Below are positions 58,960-64,000 of a stretch of DNA of 64,000 bases, one piece after another (position 1 is the stretch's first letter; the number at the start of each line of letters is the position of its first letter). The notes beneath the pieces were generated by a model. It had not been told where the DNA came from. It worked only from the letters and a program-made list of their open reading frames with translations, and did not search any database. Position numbers and translations under genes: made by a program. Source of the DNA: Prorocentrum cordatum (Eukaryota > Sar > Dinophyceae > Prorocentrales > Prorocentraceae); the NCBI GenBank assembly GCA_963575745.1, contig CAUYUJ010001292.1:456504-520503 (forward strand). The letters are read 5' to 3'.

Positions 58960-59602
58960 CACCGAGGTCGAGATCTGTGGCCTCTCGAAGTGCCCGGCGT
59001 TCAACGGCCGCCGCGCCATCGTCCAGTCTTACGACCAGGAAGGGTGGATCGGGAGAGGGGCCAGACATGCCAGTTTGCTAGGAGTTCTGCAAGAGGTCGA
59101 GGCCAACTTAGAATGTCCCATGCAGGTCGAAGATAACCTTGTCCAGCTTAATTATATGTCGTCCCAAGCGGACCGCCCCAGAACTCTGACCCAGGGTCTG
59201 TACAGGATTTGGTCAGTGATAAGAAGGGGGCAGGTCGCGACGTGGGCGGAGGAGGGGGTGGAGTTCTGGGATCGGGCGGTGAAGGGGATCTCTCCGCTCA
59301 GAACGGCGCTATTGCGACAGCTCAGACTCGAGGAAGCCAGCAGTCAAGGGTTCTCGTGGCTCGAAATCATGTGGGACCTTGAGAAGTTTTACGACCATCT
59401 CGAGTGTAGTGAAATCTTCAGGCTTGGCAAGACTGCCAAGTATCCGATGGGCCCATTGTTCCTGGCGATGCACATCCATTTCCGCCCCAGGCGTCTCAGG
59501 GCCGAAGGATGGCTCAGTGAGCCCATCGTTCCGTTTCGCGGCCTCTTGGCGGGCTGCAGCCAGTCGGTTAATATCGCCAGGGTAGCGCTCGCCGGGGGGT
59601 AG
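58960..59602 (+). CDS. Cellular-looking exon fused in frame to a LINE reverse-transcriptase fragment
   Basis: A strong acceptor (ctcttccctctccctccag) at 58959 opens a frame reading TEVEICGLSKCPAFNGRRAI, then VQSYDQEGW. I recall similar 'GL...NGR.G.V..YD' modules in many dinoflagellate proteins. Without a stop the same frame continues from about residue 38 into LINE RT sequence: SWLEIMWDLEKFYDHL (motif A) and SEPIVPFRGLLAGCSQS (motif B region), ending TAG 59600-59602 before the catalytic YxDD. The RT is related to the LINE at 51-52 kb (compare RFLQERNILSEAI with RRLRAEGWLSEPI). It is either an exonised LINE fragment or an intronic insertion with an accidental frame. Confidence 0.5.
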
Positions 59603-59734
59603 CATTGGGGCCCGTTCCCGAAGGGGAAAGCGCCCAGTGAAGGCCCGGAAGATCACGGGGCCGCCCGACCCGAAGTCCAGGAGGGGTTGGGGGACTCATG
59701 CAATAAGGGCTTTTGCAGCGGGCAGAATGCCCCC

Positions 59735-60055
59735 AGGTTGCAGAGGAGGAGGAGGAAGAAGTGGAGGAGGAGGACGACGACGAAAAGCAAAAGGAGGAGG
59801 AGGAGGAGAAGGAGGAAGAAGGGGGAGGAGGGATGCGGGAGGAGGAGGAGGAGGAGGAGGAGGTGGAGGAGGAGGAGGAGGAGGAGGAGGAGGAGGAGGA
59901 GGGAGGAGGAGAGGAGGAGGGGGGGAGGAGGGAGGGGGAGGGAGAGCAAGAGAGGTGGGGCAGGAGCAGGAGAGTGGTGGGGGGGAGGATGAGGAGGAGG
60001 AGGAGGAGGAGGAGGAGGAGGAGGAGGAGGGAGGAGGAGGAGGGGGAAGATGACG
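59735..60055. repeat. GGA purine microsatellite
   Basis: Long GGAGGA run with GAC and GGT interruptions. Poly-Glu, poly-Arg and poly-Gly frames are artefacts. Confidence 0.95.
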
Positions 60056-60057
60056 GT

Positions 60058-60800
60058 GAGGAGGACCAGTGTAAACCCAAGGCTCACCAACCTTGTTGGC
60101 GTACACTCTTCCTCCAGGCTCCATCTTCGTAGGCCCTTACAAGGGTTCATTTCTGTTGAGGGAGTTGCCCAGTGGGGGGGCAGCTGTGAAAATCCTGAAG
60201 CGCGCCATCACGCCATTCCCAGGACTTCAACGCCACTGGTCAACCTGACTGTTGCGCCTTGGCGATCCTGAATCCACCAGAACGCCGTCCTCCGGGCTTC
60301 AACGCTGCGAATCCACGTGCCTTTTGCGCCGAAGCAGTCCTGAATCCCTCCAGGGTGCCATCACTGGTATGTTAACCATGGGGACCAGTGAAAGACGTAC
60401 AATTTGAAGAACGAATGCGCGCGGCACCATGGCGAGAGCCTCATGTTGAAAAGGAACCGCAGTGACTCCGCGAAGCTCTTCCCAATGTCAAACAAAGGTG
60501 CGGGGCGCTAGGGCGAGAGCCACATTCTGAAAACCACCCGCCCTCAAACTGTGAAGCTCTTGCAACGTTTTAAACAAACGTGCGCGGCGCTAAGGCACAC
60601 ACCATGTTCTGCAAAGCACCCGCCCTCGACCCGTGAAACTCTTGTAAACTTGTTGGGCGAATGTGCGGGGCGCTAGGACGAGAGCCACATTCTGAAAACC
60701 ACCCGCCCTCCACTTGGGAATTCGTTGTCGGTGCAGGAGTTTCGGGCTCATCACGGACGAGGAAGACTCGAGCGAAACGCCTGGCCGTGCCCTTCCGAGC
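60058..60800. repeat. Dispersed composite repeat, copy 2
   Basis: Colinear with 23636-24480: the head 'gaggaccagtgtaaaccca', about four units of roughly 82 bp around 'gcgctagggcgagagccac' (60424-60690) and the tail 'cgaaacgcctggccgtgcc'. Confidence 0.8.
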
Positions 60801-61099
60801 GGCCTCGGGGCGCGACAGGAAGGAGCTACTCACAAGGAAGGCGAACGGAGCAGCAGCGGCAGGAACCGCGGCGAGGCGGGCGCCCTTCCCATAAGCCCCC
60901 ACGCCACGGGCAGAAGAGTGCCTGCAGGGCCAGACCCTCGACCCGCATCCCTCCCCCCCATCCCTCCGCCTCCCCCCTCCCCGTCCTTCCCTGTGCCCCC
61001 ACGCTGGGGAGGCCAGAAGGATGGGAGGGGGGCAAGAAGGGGGATCGAGGATCGACGAGGGGATCGAGGAGAGAGAAGTTAGTCGGAGGTGGAGAGAAG
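60801..61099. other. No gene recognised
   Basis: GC-rich sequence. Short open frames but no splice-supported exon. Confidence 0.3.
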
Positions 61100-61140
61100 G
61101 ACGATGATGATGATGCTGATGCTGATGCTGATGCTGCTGC

Positions 61141-61190
<50 letters not shown>

Positions 61191-62000
61191 TGATGATGAT
61201 GATGATGATGCTGATGCTGATGCTGATGCAGATGCTGATGCTGATGCTGATGCTGATGCTGATGCTGCTGATGCTGATGCTGATGCTGATGCTGATGCTG
61301 ATGCTGATGCTGATGCTGATGATGCTGATGATGATGAGGATGAGGATGAGGATGAGGATGAGGATGATGATGATGCTGATGATGATGATGCTGATGATGC
61401 TGAGGTTGCTGATGATGATGCTGATGATGATGTGATGGTGATGATGATGATGATGGTGCCGATGATGATGCTGTTGATGAGGATGAGGATGAGGATGAAC
61501 ATGAGGATGATGATGATGCGGATGCTGGTGATCATGATGATGCTGATGCCGATGATAATGATGATGGGGATGATGATGCTGATGATGATGGCGACATTGC
61601 TGATGCGGATTATGATGAGGAGTCGGATGTGGATGAGTATGAGGATGAGGATGATGATGAGGTTGTTGATGCTGATGATGATGGTGAGGATGATGTTGCT
61701 GATGGTGATGATAATCATGACGTTGATGCTACTGATGCTGATGATGGTGGTGATGATGATGCTGCTGATGAGGATGATTGGGAGGAGGAGGAGAAGGAGG
61801 AGGAGGAGGAGGCTGGGCAAGATGAGGAGGAAGAGGAGGAGGAGGCGGAGGAGGAGGAAGAGGAGACAGAGGAAGGAAAAAGGAGGAAGGAGGGAGGAGG
61901 GACGGGAGGAGGAGGTGGGGAGGAGGGAGAGGAGGGGCGGAGGGAGGAGGGAGGAAGGAGGAGGGAGCAGGAGGAGGAGCAGGAGGCAGGAGGAGGATGT
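61100..62000. repeat. (GATGCT)n and GGA triplet microsatellites
   Basis: GAT/GCT triplets to about 61785, then GGA-rich sequence. Long acidic and Met-rich frames are artefacts. Confidence 0.95.
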
Positions 62001-62547
62001 GGAGCCGTGTTCCTCTCCAGCCGCTGTCCTCCCAGTCCAGGCTCCCTCACGAGGGGGGGGTGCCTGCGAGGGCAGACGGCTGAGCGAGGGTCCAGGCCTA
62101 GGCAGCGCCAACGGGCGCTGCCGGCAGCCGCGGTACCTGCGCACCACCAGTCGCCTTTGGGGAAAAGCGGGCTCATTGCAGCTTCGATCCCGCTTCGCAC
62201 CGAAGGCTGATTGCCAACCATATCGAGTGCAAATGGAAACAAGAGGAAAACGAGAAGCCCTGTTTGGGATGCTCCCTGGCACGAGCTGGACTGAGAGTAG
62301 GACTTGGAGCAGCACTCGCCATGGGAGAAGCGGGGGCCTGCACGGGAGGGGCCCCCCGGGACCGTCAGCAGACGACTCAAGATGAAGATTTCGTGCCCCG
62401 GGGGAGGCCCAGGGGTCCAGGACCCGTTCCCCACAGGACCCGTTCCCGCCGTGCTGAGCCAGCCCTCTGCGGGACCTTTCTCGGGTCCGGCCTCAAGTTC
62501 GTCGGGTAAGCCTTCGGGTTGCGCACGGGCAGCTCCCCCCCCCAGGT
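62001..62547. other. No gene recognised
   Basis: GC-rich unique sequence. Open frames exist on both strands without supporting signals. Confidence 0.3.
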
Positions 62548-62712
62548 CGTCCCGGCTGGCCTCAGCATGCCCCCCTGCGTAGTCCAGAGGGTCTCAACGC
62601 CCCCAACCCGTTGGGGCGCGGAGCGCCCCGGGTGCGCCGCCAGAGACGGCGCCAGCGTGTTGAGACCGCCCTGGGCTATTCCGGAGCCCTGCTGAGGCCC
62701 GCCAGGACTGCC
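62548..62712. repeat. Foldback inverted-repeat element
   Basis: Arms of about 45-50 bp (62552-62607 and 62655-62708) pair through 'ggcctcagca', 'tagtccag' and 'ggtctcaacgc', around a GC-rich centre (cccgttggggcgcggagcg). Confidence 0.6.
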
Positions 62713-63149
62713 TCGGAGGCAGTCTGTGCTCAACCCGAAAATTTCATTCACAAGTCAGTGGATGTTCTCTGGGTACTCCCGATTGCGCAGTTATCACCGA
62801 CTCGTCACTACGACGAGTGGTATGCGCCGCGCGCGCGCTCAAAGCCAATGTGGACATGGCCTGCGTCAAGCTCATATGTTCACATGTCACATCTACAAAC
62901 CGAAGCATCGACAGCTATATAGATCGACGACCACCATCCCCCAGACACGACACCATCTGCACGCAACACCCCAGCGCAGACAGAAAGGCCGACCTGCACT
63001 ATGAGGAAAGAGACCGCCATCGTCCTCGCTACTGCGCCGTCTGGCAACTGGGCCGACGTCCACAAACATCAGTAGAATAATCACGAGCAGCAGGAAGAGA
63101 ATGCGACAGACCGACTCTCCACTCGAAATGCCGACATAGTATGAAGAGG
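62713..63149. other. No gene recognised
   Basis: Less GC-rich unique sequence with short frames only. Confidence 0.3.
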
Positions 63150-63330
63150 CGGACGAGGAGGAGGAGGAGGAGGAGGAGGAGGACGAGGAGGAGGAGGAGA
63201 AGGAGGAGGAGGAGGAGGAGGCGGAGTAGGAGGTCCTCCTCCTCCTCCACCTCCTCCTCCGCCTCCTTCTCTTCCTTCTCCTCCGCCTCCTCCTCCCTGT
63301 TCCTCATCATACTCCCTTCTGCCATCTCCC
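63150..63330. repeat. Adjacent (GGA)n and (CTC)n tracts
   Basis: GGA run at 63150-63230 followed directly by CTC at 63234-63300, a long inverted repeat capable of forming a hairpin. Confidence 0.9.
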
Positions 63331-63383
63331 GCCCCTCCTCTTCCGGGCCCGAATTCAGGGAAGACAAAACGGCAGAAGCATAC

Positions 63384-63523
63384 ATGTTCGGAGTTCCGCC
63401 CTTCCTGCCGCGCGGAGCGTGCCAGCGGCGGTGCCCGAGGCGCCGCTGCGGGTGCCCATGCGCCGATATCTCGGACACCTGCGCGGACCTCCCAACGAAG
63501 TGTTGTGTTCCTCTCGTCTAGTG
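63384..63523 (+). CDS. Coding-like island before TE-A copy I
   Basis: The frame from ATG 63385 reads MFGVPPFLPRGACQRR, later CADISDTCADLPTKCC, and stops at TAG (63519-63521). The CADLP stretch parallels the island at 36007-36273, also followed by a TE-A copy. Function unknown. Confidence 0.3.
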
Positions 63524-63672
63524 TCTTGTTTGCTCTGCAGCAGGAATCTCCAAACAAAGACAAATGGTCTGGGGGCGATTGTTTGACAATGTGTTGGTCA
63601 GTTTGGGATATCTTTGGATATGTTGGATCATTCCGCCCAAACATGCCTGTAGGGGGGACATGCCCGACCCAA
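63524..63672. mobile_element. TE-A short TIR element, copy I
   Basis: The right end GGGGGACATGCCCGACCCAA is clear; the left end is diverged (tcttgtttgctctgcagcag). The interior 'atggtctgggggcgattgtt' is typical of the family. Flanks share TCTAGT (63517-63522 and 63674-63679). Confidence 0.75.
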
Positions 63673-63679
63673 CTCTAGT

Positions 63680-63752
63680 CCTCCTCCTCCTCTTGCTCCT
63701 CCTCCTCCTCCTCTTGCTCCTCCTCCTCCTCCTCCTCCTTCTCCTCCTCCCC

Positions 63753-63783
<31 letters not shown>

Positions 63784-64000
63784 TCCTCCTCCTCCTCTTC
63801 CTCCTCCTCCCCCTCCCTCCCGCCCCTGTTCTCCGCCCTCCTCCCTCCCCCCGCCTGTGGAGGAGCTTCTCCCCGACGCAGGCGGGGCACCGTCGGGCCG
63901 CCCCTCGTGCTCGGGCCTGGGCTGCCCCCTCTGGGCTGCTCCCCCTGTCGCCGAGCGCGTTCACCTCCTCCTCCCCCTCCTCCTCCTCCTCCTTCTCCTC
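63680..64000. repeat. CTC microsatellites with GC-rich island
   Basis: CTC-rich tracts at 63680-63845 and 63965-64000 around a short GC-rich unique piece. Confidence 0.9.

Noticed and set aside
1-64000. tRNA, rRNA or spliced-leader RNA genes
   Set aside because: No cloverleaf, rRNA-like or SL-RNA gene context was recognised; the only SL match is a relic at a LINE 5' end without a following donor and snRNA-like portion.

Overview
The window reads as GC-rich nuclear DNA of a dinoflagellate. Four observations support this. A complete 22-nt dinoflagellate spliced-leader sequence lies on the minus strand at 55191-55212. Candidate introns start with GA or GT and end with AG. Short terminal-inverted-repeat (TIR) elements behave like introners. 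Triplet microsatellites and minisatellites are very abundant. The genus cannot be fixed from the sequence alone. A 100-N assembly gap sits at 48901-49000. No rRNA, tRNA, CRISPR array or bacterial-type operon was seen.

Layout. 1-9000: microsatellites, a 93-bp minisatellite, several TIR elements and a weak multi-exon gene candidate (7209-7899). 9060-9826: two coding-like exons, one with a SHPWLTK-type motif. 10.1-16.2 kb: tandem arrays of about 127, 160 and 330 bp plus degenerate 'caagacggccc' repeats. 16250-17650: a protein kinase gene whose last coding intron is itself a TIR element. 17.7-20.1 kb: nested short elements and a possible small gene. 20.4-24.9 kb: triplet repeats and tandem arrays. 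25-34 kb: repeats with a few isolated exon candidates on both strands. 34445-35351: an R3H-domain gene whose intron is also a TIR element. 36658-47006: an apparently complete tyrosine-recombinase (DIRS/Ngaro-like) retrotransposon carrying gag-like, reverse transcriptase, RNase H, J-domain and tyrosine-recombinase regions. About 48.8-55.2 kb, minus strand: a decayed LINE that begins with the spliced leader. 55.2-64 kb: more minisatellites, a second LINE fragment fused in frame to a cellular-looking exon, and further short elements.

How the parts relate. Most unique sequence consists of short exon-like islands separated by short TIR elements. I label the recurring element families TE-A to TE-H for this annotation only. 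TE-A (ends TTAAGTCGGGC, about 8-bp target duplications) has eight copies plus one isolated end. TE-B (ends CCTGACCTTCCAG) has four. TE-C (ends TTACCAGCCTCGAAC) has three. In the kinase gene (TE-A), the R3H gene (TE-F) and two TE-C sites, removing the element together with one copy of its target duplication uses an AG acceptor supplied by that duplication. In the kinase and R3H genes this also restores a conserved protein domain in frame. That is the expected signature of introners, transposons that create introns.

Cellular gene calls apart from the kinase and the R3H protein rest on open frames and splice signals only and carry low confidence. Most long open frames in the window are artefacts of triplet repeats and are not listed.
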